A stretch of DNA of 64,000 nucleotides. Source: Amaranthus tricolor. Its lineage: Eukaryota > Streptophyta > Magnoliopsida > Caryophyllales > Amaranthaceae. Positions within the stretch are counted from its first letter, which is position 1. Each line of letters begins with the position of its first letter. Made by a program: the position numbers and the translations under genes. The stretch covers positions 11,004,895-11,068,894 of the forward strand of contig NC_080053.1 of NCBI RefSeq assembly GCF_026212465.1, written 5' to 3'. Positions 1 through 12,496 of the stretch are shown here, in pieces. The notes beneath the pieces were generated by a model. That model searched no databases. It was not told the origin of the DNA and worked only from the letters and a program-made list of their open reading frames with translations.

Positions 1-1050
1 CCATACATCCAAGCCTAGCCTCGGGAAGAGTCGCCGTTAGTAACAGCGAAAATAGAAAAAAAAAATTAAAAGCCCAAAGTCGCTGTTAGTAACAGCGACT
101 TAAAAAAAAATTTAAAAGCCCAAAGTCGCTGTTACCAACAGCGACTTAAAAAAAAAAATTTTAAAGTCGCTGTTAGTAACAGCAACTTAATGCGTTTTAT
201 ATTTTTTTGCACAATTGATTTAATGGCGAAGTTACAATGCGGCCCACCCTTGTTGCCCACTCTCGTGGTTCACTATTTTGGCTTAATTTTTAGTTTTTGG
301 CTCCTACAATTATTTTAATTGTATAATACTAGTAATGTTACAAGAGTAGTACTCCCTCCGATTCAGAGAAATGTTTTTATTTTCTTTTTGGGTAAGTACA
401 CCTTAAATGTCTAATTTCTATTTATAGTATTCATTTTTTTTACCAATATATTTACCCTTAAAATCACATGTCACCTACTTATTTAGAGTGGCCCCTACTC
501 TTTCTTAATATATATGCCAAACCAGTATGGGGCATTAGGTACGTATAAGTTCGTGTTTATTAGGGAAGCAATGTTGGATGGTATTCTTGGTGTGGGTTAT
601 GGTTGTGTTCTAGGTAGGAGATTTCCTTAATAAACGAATTAAGAGGAAAGCTTGATCTTTAATTTGGTAGCCATATGTGCAAAAAGGATGACAATTATGG
701 CAATAGATTGCATTTGTACCGATCATGATCTTGGGATTTCGATTCACAAATACTGTTTAGTAAGATTAAATCAATTGTGCAAAAAAATATAAAACGCATT
801 AAGTCGCTGTTACTAACAGCAACTTTAAAATTATAAAAAAAAAAAAAATTTTTTTTTTAAGTCGCTGTTCGTAACAGCGACTTTGGGCTTTAAAATTTTT
901 TTTTTAAGTCGCTGTTACTAACAGCGACTTTGGGCTTTTAATTTTTTTTTTCACTTTCGCTGTTACTAACAGCGACTCTTCCCAAGGATAGGCTTGGATG
1001 TACGGACGCTTATTTTGGGAAATAAGTTTTCACGGAGCTTATTTTTGGAA
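1..1050. mobile_element. Foldback DNA element A with palindromic arms (left tip outside window)
   Basis: Two arms of about 220 bp (1-222 and 766-1003) are inverted copies of each other and enclose a loop of about 540 bp. Each arm is built from repeated short palindromes of the form GTCGCTGTTAnTAACAGCGAC separated by A/T runs. Outside the right arm a further stretch (about 1004-1050, containing ACGCTTATTTTGGGAAATAA) matches the tip of the element at 25972-26445, so the left tip lies before base 1. The loop holds a possible Stowaway-like end (ACTCCCTCCGATTC, near 351) but no coding sequence. Superfamily is unassigned; a non-autonomous Mutator-like or foldback element is the likeliest reading. 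Confidence 0.75.
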
Positions 1051-1260
1051 TTAAGTTGTTAAATAATCTTTTTTTTTTTCAAATTTTCTGCATTTATTAT
1101 TATTGTTTGGCCCAACCTCGCCTGGACATTTCTATTAAAATCCTGCTCGACCCATTACACAGGCCTACTATACACTATATACTCCCTTTGTGCTAAAGAA
1201 TAAGTCATATTCTTTTTTTTTTGTCTTTCCCATTAAATTTGTCAATTTTTGTTTTCAACT

Positions 1261-2200
1261 GGTCTTGGACGAGGCGGTCTCAATATGAGACGGATAGTCC
1301 AATCAGCTCAATTATAATTTTTTTTTCAATATGGGCTCGGTACTTGATATATTAAGGTCATAATTGATACATTTAAGGTTAAAATAGAACTTTTTTATAA
1401 GTTATAACTGATCATAATTACTCACTTTAAGGTCTGAATTGATTATTCTTATATCAAAATTGAAATTTTTTATAACAAAGAAGCCATGAACTCTAGGTCA
1501 TTTCCAAAACATTCATTGAATCAATCGACAAACTTAATTCGAAATCGACACTTCCTCCATCTTCACATTCAGGGTAAGCAAACATTACACCTACAACTTT
1601 ATTTCCAAGTCCATTAAGAACAAAAATTGTTGGGGGAAGAACAATACCACTATTATTGATCGATAATTATAGAGTACACGTGCAGAGAAAGACACATGAC
1701 GCCCCAGTAAGAAGGATCAAATGCATCAATGTCGAGAGCAAGAGAAGTCCAGGAAAACCTAAGAAAACGTAGGAGGAACAGATTAAAAGTGGCATGTATG
1801 CTTCACCTCTCCAAGAACCTGACTAGGGATAGAGGCAGTTAGCGGCGCTTTATCCACGGCTTAGATTACTAAACCCGTTCCTTTTACCCATCATTTGTTA
1901 TTGTTTCTTGCCTTTAATTATCGCTCTTTACTTCCTTCTTTACTTTTATCTTTATTTTTAGTTATATTGTGAAAAAATTAATATATAAGTAGAAATTGAT
2001 CAATTTAACGTCAAAATTGATCAATTTCAGGTCAAAATTAAAATTTTTTATTTTAATTGATCTATTTAAGGTATAATTTAAGTTAAAATTAAATTTTTAT
2101 TTTTAATTTCCGAAAGAGCGGCAATTTTCATTTTTCTATTTTTGGCTTTTAAGCCGGCCCATATTAACGATCTTATAATGAGACCTTCTCGTCCAAATTT
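1261..2200. mobile_element. Non-autonomous DNA element with imperfect terminal inverted repeats
   Basis: The left end (TTGGACGAGGCGGTCTCA, from 1264) and the reverse complement of the right end (TTGGACGAGAAGGTCTCA, ending near 2196) are imperfect inverted copies. Both are followed inward by an ATATGGGC block. The interior is AT-rich, with repeated AAATTGATCAATTTAAGG-like pieces and no convincing reading frame. No clear target duplication was found, so the limits are approximate. It lies downstream of the PPOX 3' end. Confidence 0.5.
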
Positions 2201-2578
2201 TTGTGTTTTGTTTTTAACCATGCCTCACGCTCATTTTTCAATTCTTATTTACATATTTTACTACTTTTCACTGTATTCACACATTTCTATCACTTTCCTA
2301 TAAATGTACATTTTAACCACTTTTACTTGCTCAACTTGATTTTCACCTCATATGTACTCAGGGCTTTCTTTTTTTTTTTTGGAAACAATGGGGAACTAGT
2401 ACTTTTCTGTCCAAGTTATTTGCATCTATCCTCTCAAAGAACACCGACTGTATCTCATGCTTTTACATCTTTTAAAACTTGTTTGACAGTGGGCTATTTT
2501 ATATCTGAATAATATTACATGATACAAATTACAACAGCTACAAAAAGTTACTTAACCAGGATGCTGGAGCCCTATTGA

Positions 2579-5500
2579 CTACTTGTCTTTGTACTGTGAG
2601 AGGAAATCCACTACCTGAGATGCAGAGTCATAAGCACCCTCTATACACCTCCCCAAGGCAACACCTGATACATAATTACCACCAAGAAACAACCCCTTTA
2701 GCCCAGCATTTGCCAAAGCAGCTTTTGCAGCATCTAGCAGATCAAAGTGACCAACTAAAAATTGGGGGATTGCCTTTGGCCATACTCTCACTCCCAGAAC
2801 ACGGCTGCCTTTCGCATTTGGATTTATCAGAATTTTTCTGAGATCCTTATCAACTGTCTCCGCAAGTTCATCTTCACTCTGCATCGATAGAAGCATGTCG
2901 TCAGGATTGATACCGACTTATTTGAGGATACAAGGACAAAGATATAATTGTACAAATGACTTGCCTTTTGTAATATGCCAAGATTTGTAGCACCTCCAAT
3001 GTAGCTCAAGATCAAGGTCCTACCGGGTGGTGCTCGACCAGGGAAAAGAGATGAACTATAAATTGTTCCTGTCGAGTACAGTCAAATTTAACGTCACCAA
3101 ATTGAATAATCCAGAGAAATAAAAATACTCATAATTATTGAGATATAGTTGAATGGGAGCATATACCCAAGGTTTCCACACCCTGGCTGCGGGGATGCAG
3201 TTGCCCAAATCCTTTTAGTTCTCCATCGATCAAGCATTCTGGTCTAATTGCTTCTTTGGGATAAGAAAGGGACACTGCTGCGACTGGTGGATAGTAAAAT
3301 TTAGAAAGAGAATCTGCAGCAACATCCTGAGCAGGAAAGGTCAGCACTTTATACTTCAAAGAGCAAATTGCAAGGAAAACAAAAACCAAAGTACAATGTG
3401 AAGGGCAAACACTAAACTTCACGCAATAGTAACAAATTGCAAGGCAAACAACATCCAAAGTTTGATTTGCAAGGCAAACCATAAAACTGAATGCAACAAT
3501 TACAGCTGCTACAGTTACTACTTCTTATCCGCAGACATCTCCATGGTGTAAATTTTGAGGATTGGTTAAAACTATAGCATTGAAACTACTTCTTGACAAG
3601 ACCTATTAGTATTTATTTCTACAAGTATATTTGTATGTAAATGGATTTTGAGTAGCTAACCAAAGATGATCTAGCTAAATCATTAACTGTGCAACACAAG
3701 CAGTATTAGGAAGAAAAGAATTCTCGTTCATAAGACAATGACAATAACACTATGTTTGCTTAAGAATTTTGGAGAGAAAGGAAAAGAAGAGAAGGGGAAG
3801 GTACGGAATGATAAGATAAACTTTCCTTGTTTGTTTAAGAGGGAAAGAAAGGGAGAGGAAGAGAAAAAAACATTTTCACTCAAAATCTTTCCACTTTTGG
3901 AGAAATTTTGTAATCAACATAAGTGTAATGGAACTAATCCCTATAAAATTCTTCCTTCCAAATCTCTCCACTCCAATTTTGTTATCCAAACAAAGGAATC
4001 TATATCCCACCAAATCCCTCAATTTTCTTTCCTCCTGATTCTTTCAACCAAAACAAAAAGTTAGTGCTTAAGGTTTTATCTGAGAGTTAAGTGTGATCAC
4101 ATAATTACAATAAATACTAGTTGTACACACGCAGAAGCGCAAAGCTATTCCATATTACAGGCCACAACAGTCAAAAGGCTCAAATAGTAAAAAAAAAAAA
4201 AAAAAACCAATTTCCTACCTACGTATGCCCCACGGTAACATGAATTGCTAGAAGACTCGCTTTTTAAGTTCGTGATTCACTCAAAATGACCCAAAAATAG
4301 TTCAAAATCGACCATAATTCATTTTTTACGATTTGCGATAAGATTAGCAATCATGTGACACTGTATTCCATCTTAGGGGTGAAGGTAAAGAGGGGCTCAC
4401 AATTTGAGGAACCAACCAGTTTCTTTCCTTGATCTCTCACTCTACTTAGGGGGTTTGAATACTGTCTTGGGTATCAGGGGCTCCACCCCAAGGACCTATC
4501 CCAGCGCTTGGAGTTCATTTGCTAGTTTCACATTGGACACCAATCTAAACCCCCTCAAGCTCACTCGAACAAGGTATTGCAGAAGTTGAAGAACACACTT
4601 GTAATTGGTATTAACATCAACATCACAGAAGCAATTTTGCAATGCAATTCCTAACATCCGAACAAACATTATGTGCAGAAGCTTTAGAAACTTAGGCATC
4701 TCCTGCAGTGCCTCAATCAGTTAACATTATAGCCATAGTTCACGAGCAAAAGGCCAAACTGGTGTTTAACAAGACATTGGACAGCAATAAACGAAAAGAA
4801 ATGAAGGAAAGAATGATACTCACTGAGAGCGGACGAAGCAGGCTACTTGCAATGTATGAAGGGACAGTCATGACAACCGCTTTGGTCCTAACAGAAACCG
4901 GTCCATCAGGTGTTTGATAAGTGAGATTGTATTCACCATTGAGCGACTTATCAATATTAGAAAGTGTCCACGATAGTTTTACTTTGCTGCCAAGCCTAAA
5001 AAAAATAAAAAGATGGTAAACATACTAGTATTAGTATGGCAGAAGGAGAAGATGAGAAATATTTAAGGTTTGAGAGTCAAAAGATACCTAGCAGCAATGG
5101 CGGTAGGTAACATAATGAGCCCTTTCCTAAAGGATCCAACAGTCTGGCCCTTAGGTTTAGGAAGGCGGCTGTAAATGAGGCAATGTGACATTATCAATTA
5201 AATACATGTATATTAAGGTAAGATACAAGGTGATGGAAAGCAATGAGTAATGGTGATTACGGACGGGTCTCGAGGGGGTGGAGGATTATTCTTCCTTTCC
5301 TGAATAGTTTTGAGTGTACCGGCGATGATACTACCACCCTTTTGCTCTAAGGTCCAGACCTTTCCAAATGCAGCTTTCATACTCAACTTTGCAGGATCAC
5401 CAGCATAGACACCTGAACAATTAATGTCAATTCCCATAGAACACTCATGGATAAGAATCAATAAAGTAGGAGTAGTAGAGAAAAAAGGGGGAAAATTGAA

Positions 5501-6295
5501 AAATTAAATAGGGTAGGTACCAGAACAAAAGGGTTCGATCAAGCGTTCGAAGACCTCATCGCCGAGATTACGGCGCACAAATTCTTCAACAGATTCCTCA
5601 TAAGAAGAAGGAGGAGGAGGAGGACGAAGACCAAGTGCACCAATACCAGCCCTAATCTTACCAGGAAAGCTCATGAGATCAAAAAAGGGAAGGTCCGTAG
5701 GTTTGGAAGGAACAGGCCTTAATTTACCATTCCAGAGCACGAAGCGAGGGGCATTAGGATCTCCCAAGACCAAATCGTCTTTCAATCCACTGTCAACCTG
5801 GAATTTGATTTTGATTCAATAAGGGGAAAATTGAATAGAATGATCAAAAATTGGAGAAAGAGAGAAGAATCAGTTTACCGCCATAGTAAGCACAGGATCG
5901 GAGGGTTGGAAACTATTAGGACCCTCTTCCCAGATATAGCCATCGGACTCCATGGTAGTGACATTACCTCCAACACGATGTTTAGCTTCAGTGACAATGA
6001 AATTGAGATTGGATTGACTGTGTTTGGTAGAAAGAGCCTGAGCAATGCAAAGTCCACTGATACCAGCTCCAACAATTACACAATCTAATACTTTCTCTCC
6101 TTCTCCTTGGCTCATAATCGTGTTCTGGTAATTGGCAGTTGAGCTTGAGCTTGTGGAACAATGGATATATGATAATTTTCGTCGTCTTCCGAAGAAGATG
6201 GGGGAGTGGGTTCGTGTATGAGCAAAAAAGCGGAACGAGATGTCGGAGTGCGGCGGACATTGTAGAATGCTGCTCGATAACGCCATCGCACTCAT
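2579..6295 (-). CDS. PPOX: Protoporphyrinogen IX oxidase, plastid type (8 coding exons, intact)
   Basis: Oxidises protoporphyrinogen IX to protoporphyrin IX, the last step shared by haem and chlorophyll synthesis, on plastid membranes. Exons on the minus strand: 6295-5879, 5797-5521, 5412-5265, 5168-5088, 4995-4824, 3326-3167, 3068-2965, 2878-2579. They sum to 1659 nt, 552 codons plus stop, with all phases matching. Residues 1 to about 65 are a Ser/Thr/Arg-rich transit peptide. Next comes the FAD-binding GAGISGLCIAQAL motif, then EEGPNSFQPSDP, LIEPFCSG, KFYYPPVAAVS, HPRSQGVETLG and a C-terminal FLGGNYVSGVALGR. Length and motif order fit the plastid isoform. Intron 7 has a GC donor (AAG/GCAAGT); the others are GT-AG. 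Intron 5, about 1.5 kb, carries a probable MITE. No premature stop or frameshift is present. The family call is very secure; the paralogue (plastid rather than mitochondrial) rests on the transit peptide and motif recall. Confidence 0.97.
3748..4066. mobile_element. Probable MITE in PPOX intron 5
   Basis: The ends are imperfect inverted repeats: CACTATGTTTGCTTAAGAAT on the left, and on the right a reverse complement starting CACTAACTTTTTGTTTTGG, both leading into purine-rich GGAGAGAAAGGAAAAG-like sequence. There is no coding sequence and no certain target duplication. It lies inside the 1.5-kb intron between PPOX exons 5 and 6 and probably accounts for part of that intron's length. Confidence 0.35.
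4262..4375. repeat. Dispersed repeat shared with 12375-12468
   Basis: About 110 bp in PPOX intron 5, including CCCAAAAATAG, CGACCATAATTC and ATGTGACACTG, recurs with moderate divergence at 12375-12468. No coding potential is seen. It is a dispersed repeat of unknown class. Confidence 0.5.
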
Positions 6296-6982
6296 CTCTC
6301 TCGCACTCTCTCTGGTTATCCTATCTTCAAATCAAGGATTCCCTATCCATAAATACACTTGTTTTTTCCTTTTTTATTTAAATTAAAATTAAAGCTTTTC
6401 ATCAAAATTACCCCTGTTCTTTTATTTGACTCTCACCCACAACGTCTGATCCAGTAGTTCACTACCTGTTAGTATTATCTATTGTCTATAAACTATTAAC
6501 TACTTTTTTCGTTTCATATTAGTTGCAACATAGTAAAAATGACACTATTCATTTATCACTTTTGATTTATAATTAGTTTTTTAATCTATAGATTAAAATA
6601 TAGTCAAATGAGATCTTATTTGATTCGTCTCATTGCAAAGGTTATTAATATCAAATTATAATTTTTTATTATATATAATTAGAGATATTAAGAATCAAAT
6701 TAGTGTATTGAAAAAAAAATAAATATTGAAAGTAAATTGAAAAAAATAACATAAAGAGAGCAACTCTTTAACCTATTCATTTTTACATTTAATGAATAGT
6801 TGTATTTCAGCTGTTGACACGTGTATTTCAAGAAATCCAGATTGTTACACGCATTACCTTTCTAGTGTTCAATTCATCACCCCTTTCAGTGCTCGTTCAT
6901 TTGCTTTGTCTATCTTCATCATCTCCCATTTGGAAATTTCTCTCTTCTCTTTCAATTTTGTTCTGAACCGAAACTCAGACAC
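6296..6982. other. Region upstream of PPOX with MITE remnant
   Basis: About 690 bp between the PPOX start codon and the first Copia element. The first 120 bp (CTCTCT-rich on the plus strand) probably include the PPOX 5' UTR and promoter on the minus strand. Near 6508-6540 a TTCGTTTCATATTAGTTGCAA-like stretch resembles one end of a Stowaway MITE, without a matching right end. No gene is seen. Confidence 0.35.
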
Positions 6983-7196
6983 TGTTAGACTATGTATTTC
7001 AGTTACTTGTATACGTATGGTGGTTTACTAGTATAGCAGTTAGTGTGGCAATGTGGCAGTTATTTAGGAGCAGTTTTTTTACAGTTACTTTAGAACTCCT
7101 GTATATATGTTATGAACATTACAGATGAAATAACAACACAGAAACAATAAACCCCAAACTTGGTGTTAAACCATAAATCATTTAAACCAGAAATTA
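6983..7196 (+). repeat. Putative 5' LTR of Copia element 1
   Basis: The stretch starts TGTTAGAC and ends directly before a primer-binding site matching initiator Met tRNA (TGGTATCAGAGC, 7197-7208). There is no second LTR in the window to fix the left limit, so the start is a guess from the TGTTAG pattern that the related Copia element at 12497 also shows. Confidence 0.4.
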
Positions 7197-7284
7197 TGGT
7201 ATCAGAGCAGCAACGATCCTAAGTCGTTTTTGCAGCCTCATCACATACCGATTAACCTACCTTTAACACAAAAATAACCCAGAA

Positions 7285-8570
7285 ATGGCCGGTGAATCAA
7301 GGACTGCCGTTGCACCAGATCAACCAGTCACAATGGGGCAGTTGTTGCAACTGTTCAAACAGTTAAACACAACACACTGCCTACAGAAAACACGACTAGC
7401 ACCCACACTCTCACAATATCAGAGAAATTAACAAACCAAAACTACACAAAATGGTCCAGGCTGATGCACTTAGCCATTAGTAGACGAAATCGTCTCAGTC
7501 ACATCATCGACGACCCACCATCCACAAACGACCCAGCGTACAACCAATGGACCAGACATGATTCGATTGTTATCTCATGGATTTTGGAGAATATAGATTC
7601 TGATCTAGTGAACCAGTATCTTGATTTCCCAACAGCAAAAGCATTGTGGCAAGGGATTGAGACACTTTATAGTAGTGGGAGAAATGGCCTGCAAATATTC
7701 GATTTAACAATCAAAGCCAACAAAATCCAGCAAGGAACAGAATCAATTGAGACATATTACAACAAGTTACTCATGATATGGAAAGAAATCGACAGGAGGC
7801 AACCAAACCCAATGAAAGATCCAGACGATATCATTGTTTATAATCAACTAATTCAAAAAAATCGATTGTACCAGTTTTTAGCAGGGATTCATCAAACATT
7901 TGACAAAGATAGGCGAGACCTCTTACCGTTAGATCCACTCCTAACACTGGAGGAAGCATATGCAAGTATAAGGAGAGAGGTATTGAGGCGTGGAATCATG
8001 AAGACGAATCATCGGGCTCCGGTGGAGTTTTTATGGCCAAGGGAAGGACTTACCGGCGGGAGGACGACAAAACTCACCTCAAATGTACCCACTGTGGAGG
8101 TACAAGGAATACAAAAAACGAGTGTTTTAAACTCGTAGGGTACCCGGAGTGGTGGCCAGACACCAAGAAAAATGGGGAAAAGAAACCGGCACGTTTTTCT
8201 GATCAACATCGGGCTCTGGTGGAGTTTTTATGGCCAAGGGAAGGACTTACCGGCGGGAGGACGACAAAACTCACCTCAAATGTACCCACTGTGGAGGTAC
8301 AAGGAATACAAAAAACGAGTGTTTTAAACTCGTAGGGTACCCGGAGTGGTGGCCAGACACCAAGAAAAATAGGGAAAAGAAACGGGCACGTTTTTCTGAT
8401 CAACACCGGACCAGAAAAGTAGCAATCGGATGGAGTACAGAGAGACATGCATCCATAGATGAAGATGAAGGGGAGAAACAAGGCGAAACCAGAGAAGCCA
8501 TGAACGTACCAGCAGAGGAAGGTACCAGAAGCAACAAAGAAGGAAGTTCAAACGACGCAGTAGGGTTAAA

Positions 8571-8604
<34 letters not shown>
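7285..8604 (+). pseudogene. Copia 1 gag, frameshifted, with duplicated zinc knuckle
   Basis: Gag starts at ATG 7285 (MAGESRTAVAPD) but leaves frame near 7375-7430. The main readable part is 7464-8138, the UBN2-type gag domain. A 197-bp unit (about 8016-8212) encoding the zinc knuckle is repeated in tandem at once (to about 8410). Because 197 is not a multiple of 3 the reading frame breaks. In both copies the knuckle reads CTHCGGTRNTKNEC, with Asn where the family's zinc-ligand His is expected; the sister element at 12727 keeps His. Downstream, 8571-8604 is a run of 34 G. Confidence 0.85.
8571..8604. repeat. Homopolymer run of 34 G
   Basis: Uninterrupted G from 8571 to 8604 between the gag and protease regions of Copia 1. 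The length may be unreliable in the assembly. The sequence could fold as a G-quadruplex. Confidence 0.95.
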
Positions 8605-8605
<1 letters not shown>

Positions 8606-8665
8606 GAGGAAGAAAGGCTCAAATAGCCTTTAAATAGGGGAAGGGGGTCACGTGCCTCTGATTCC

Positions 8666-11600
8666 TTGCTCCCACCCTTAAACATTTTGTCCTGTTTTAA
8701 TACTTCATCTTATTTTAAAGAGGGTTGGATCTTTGACTGCAGTGCCACCGATACAATGTCATTTGACCCTAATGATTTTTTGACTCATGACCAACCTAGG
8801 AAAGACATCATTAAAACTGCGAATGGGGAAGGGATTAAAGTGAGCGGAGCTGGAACTATTTCTTTCACAAAAAACCTCACTTTAAAAAACTGTTTATTTG
8901 TACCTGACCTGTCACATAAATTATTATCAGTGAGTCAACTTACGAGAGATCTTGATTGTACGGTTCTCATGAAACCCGGTTGTTGTATTGTGCAGGATGC
9001 TCAGACAGGAAAAATTATTGGGCGTGGTATTGAGAGCGATGGACTGTATTACTTGGAAGAGGAGACTCCAAAAGGCAAAACGACACTTGTTCGCGGGCCA
9101 GAGGAAAGACAACTATGGCATCGACGTCTAGGACATCCTTCTATAGGGTATCTAGAAAACCTTTTTCCTAATTTTGTAGGGTTAAAACATGAGTTTAAGT
9201 GTGAAACATGTATTCTTGCAAAAAGTCACAAACATTCGTATTCTATTAGCTTGAATAAAGTTGATGTGCCTTTTATGCTTGTTCATTCTGATGTGTGGGG
9301 CCCTGCTCCATTCGTAGGACTACATGGTTTTTCGTATTTTGTTACATTTATTGATGATTGTACCCGCATGAGTTGGATTTATTTCCTTAGACAGAAATCT
9401 GAAGTCTTTCATGTGTTTGTTGAGTTCTATAATATGATTTGTACCCAATTTCAAACCCAACCCCGCATGCTCCGAACTGATAATGGTAGAGAATATATCC
9501 TTTCTAACATGGACCTATCCTTTAAACAAAAAGGCCTCATATATCAAACATCTTGTCCTAACACACCCCAACAAAACGGAGTGGCGGAACGGAAAAAGCG
9601 TACACTTCTTGATATGACCCGTGCTATTATGCTTGGCTCTCGTGTTCCCACTCATCTTTGGCCGGAAGCCATCGATACTGCCAATTACCTTACCGATAGA
9701 CTTCCCACTAAGAGTCTCCAATATCACACACCCCTAGCCACCCTGCAAACCCATTTCCCTATACCCTCTACGCATATTCTACCTCCTCGTATATTTGGGT
9801 GCACAATATTTGTTCATTGTCCAGCAAAGGCACGAAACAAATTTGAACCGAGAGCAGTGAAATGTGTTCTTATTGGATATGGTCGCAACCAAAAGGGTTA
9901 TCAGTGCTATGATCCATCGACTTGAAAAATCTATACCACCATGGATTGCGAGTTCATCGAGCATGAGTACTACTATCACCATCTTTGCCGTCAGGGGGAG
10001 AAGTATCATGACGACGACGATCTCAGTTGGCTAGTTAGTCCGTGGTTGCCCAACCTTAACCCAAAAGATCAAGTTGACAATGCCACAGAGTCACCTCACC
10101 AAGATATTCTGTCCATTCCTCTACCACTACCAATCCTGTCTAACCATCAGGTAAGTCATACAGCTCTTGATAACATTGTTTCAACAAGCACTAATAGTGA
10201 TAATGTCATAGTTGATACTTTGACAGAAGAAATTGCCACAGGCAACACTAACAGTGATACTTTGACTGAGGAAATTGCCACAGATACAGTTGAAACAAGG
10301 GGTCATGATACATCATATACCTCCTCGCTCCACTAGAGGGGTTCCTCCAAGAAGATATGATCTTGAGTATGAAGCACAACGTTCGAGATATCCCATTGAG
10401 AAGTCGTCCGGATCAGGAAGTTTGTCACAGAGTGCCTTAGCATTTAAGGTAACTTTAGATACAACCAAGAGCCCAACCACAGTCGAAGAAGCCCTAATGT
10501 CTGCACATTGGAGAAAGGCTATGGAGGAAGAGATTAACGCTCTTAACAAGAGTGGCACATGGGAAAAATGCGTCTTATCGAATGGAAAGAAAGTCGTCGG
10601 ATGTATATGGGTGTTCACGATCAAGTACAAGTCAGATGGCACGATTGAAAGGTACAAAGCTCGATTGGTGGCGAAAAAGTACACTCAGACGTATGGAGTT
10701 GACTACTTAGAAACCTTCTCCCCAGTTGATAAACTTGACACAATTCGAGTACTGTTCAGCATTGCAGCAAACTTAGATTGGCCTCTTCACCAATTTGACG
10801 TTAAAAACGCCTTTGTTCATGGAGAATTACAGGAGGAAGTCTACATGGAAGCTCCACCAGGATTTAAATCAGGGTTCTCAGAAAATGAGGGGTACAGATT
10901 GAGGAAAGCTTTGTATGGGTTGAAACAGTCTCCTAGAGCATGGTTCGGAAGATTCACCTCTACGATGAAGAGATTTGGTTACAGTCAAAGTAACTCGGAT
11001 CACACCATGTTTCTCAGATGAAGAGGAAGGAGAATAACATGTCTGATAATTTATGTCGATGACATGATCATTACCGAGGATGACAGAGAGGAAATAGTCA
11101 ATCTAAAGGAAAAACTATTCCAAGAATTTGAGATGAAAGACCTTGGTAGACTAAAATACTTTCTAGGGATTGAAGTTCTCAGATCAAACAAAGGAATTTT
11201 CATATCCCAGAGGAAGTATGTTTTAGACCTGTTAACTGAAATAGGGATGCTGGACTGTAAGCCTGTCGAGACACCAATGATGATGAACCATGGACTATAG
11301 ATGATTGAAGGAGGGAAACTGGCTGATCAAATGCCGTATCAACGCATGGTAGGGAAATTAATCTACTTAGCCCACACAAGGCCTGATATTGCATATACAG
11401 TAGGAGTAGTCAGCCGATTCATGCACAGACCACAGGTTCAACATATGGACGCAGTTTATAGGATTCTCAAGTACCTCAAAGGATGCCCTGGAAAGGGAGT
11501 CTTATATCAGAAAAATGGTTACCTTGATCTTGTGGCATATACAGACGCAGACTGGGCAGGAGACAGAGATGATAGGAAGTCAACGTCAGGCTACTTTACG

Positions 11601-11978
11601 CTAGTAGGAGGAAATCTAGTCACGTGGAGGAGGAAGAAACAAAAGGTGGTTGTCATGTCTAGTGCAGAAGCTGAATTTAGAGGTGTAGCAAAGGGACTCA
11701 CAGAAGTTCTATGGCTGAGAAAGTTACTAACTGAACCGAGGTTCACCCCTACGAGGAGTTTTGAGCTATACTGTGATAATCAAGCAGCTATCAATATTTC
11801 AGAAAACCCAGTCCAACATGATCGCACAAAACATGTAGAAGTCGACAGGCATTTCATAAAGGAGAAATTAGGGGCCCAAGTAATCAAACTTCCTCATGTA
11901 ATGTCAAAAGATCAGCTAGCAGACATCCTTATGAAAGCAGACATCCTCTACCTTATCAATAATCAGGTATATATATAG
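8666..11978 (+). pseudogene. Copia 1 pol (protease, integrase, RT, RNase H), with stops
   Basis: Readable blocks: 8666-9922, with protease motif WIFDCSATDT, zinc-binding pre-integrase GHPSIGYLENLF, and integrase core FIDDCTRMSW and TPQQNGVAERKKRT; 9941-10336 and 10275-11018, with RT KARLVAK, FDVKNAFVHGEL and YGLKQSPRAWF; then YVDDM near 11055; and RNase H at 11301-11978, with DADWAGD and SSAEAEF. Stops interrupt at 9923 (TGA), 11019 (TGA) and 11298 (TAG), and a frameshift lies near 10275-10336. By comparison with the sister element, each of the three stops could be a C to T change in a CGA or CAG codon. Confidence 0.88.
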
Positions 11979-12491
11979 CTTATGCTTTGTTAGTTTTGTG
12001 CTTTTTGGTATAAGAAATTTTCCTAGATTTTTTTCAGTGTTCTTTTTTTTGAAGTACCTTTTGTTATCTTGATGTTGGTTAGTGCTAGATTTTTGGCTTG
12101 ATATAATGCTTTTGATTTGTTTTTATGCAACTTACATGAGTTTAGATTTGTTTCTTCTAATATTTGTTAGTTTATATTGCTTTTATTCATCGAAAATTCC
12201 AATTTTTTTTCCATTTAGTTTGAATCATTGGGTTTCAACTTTCAACTATTAAATTTATTCATCTGGTAGGTTTTGTTAGTCAATTGATATTTTCTTCAAA
12301 TGTAAAGAAATCATGAACGTAGAGCCATTAACGGTCTCTTAAATAATGCGAGTTGTGTTTTTATCATATATTTGCCCAAAAATAGCCAAAACCGACCATA
12401 ATTCGTTTTTTTAGATTTCTGATTCGCGAGATGATCGGGGAATTATGTGACACTGCATTTCATAAATATGCAACAGTAGAAAAAAAGGAGG
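11979..12491. other. Spacer between two Copia elements
   Basis: About 510 bp, AT-rich, without a gene. From 12297 a block (GCCATTAACGGTCTCTT and flanks) is repeated just beyond the next Copia element at 20711-20785. Before that Copia inserted, the two copies would have formed a tandem repeat of period about 196 bp. Confidence 0.6.
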
Positions 12492-12496
12492 TTGTA

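Larger units (their letters stand above)
7197..11978 (+). mobile_element. Ty1/copia retrotransposon 1, decayed, lacking a 3' LTR
   Basis: The order is primer-binding site (7197-7208), gag from ATG 7285, zinc-knuckle region (duplicated), protease, integrase, reverse transcriptase and RNase H, which is Ty1/copia order. The homologous region ends near 11950, just after the residues LADILMKA. No polypurine tract or 3' LTR follows before the next element, so the 3' end is missing. The protein resembles that of the Copia element at 12497-20708 throughout, so the two belong to one lineage. Confidence 0.9.

Noticed and set aside
2201..2512. 103-codon Phe/His-rich frame
   Set aside because: Low-complexity T-rich DNA next to a DNA element; no recognisable domain, start context or splice structure.
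5831..6381. Several frames antisense or out of frame to PPOX exon 1
   Set aside because: They overlap a secure coding exon and show no independent support.
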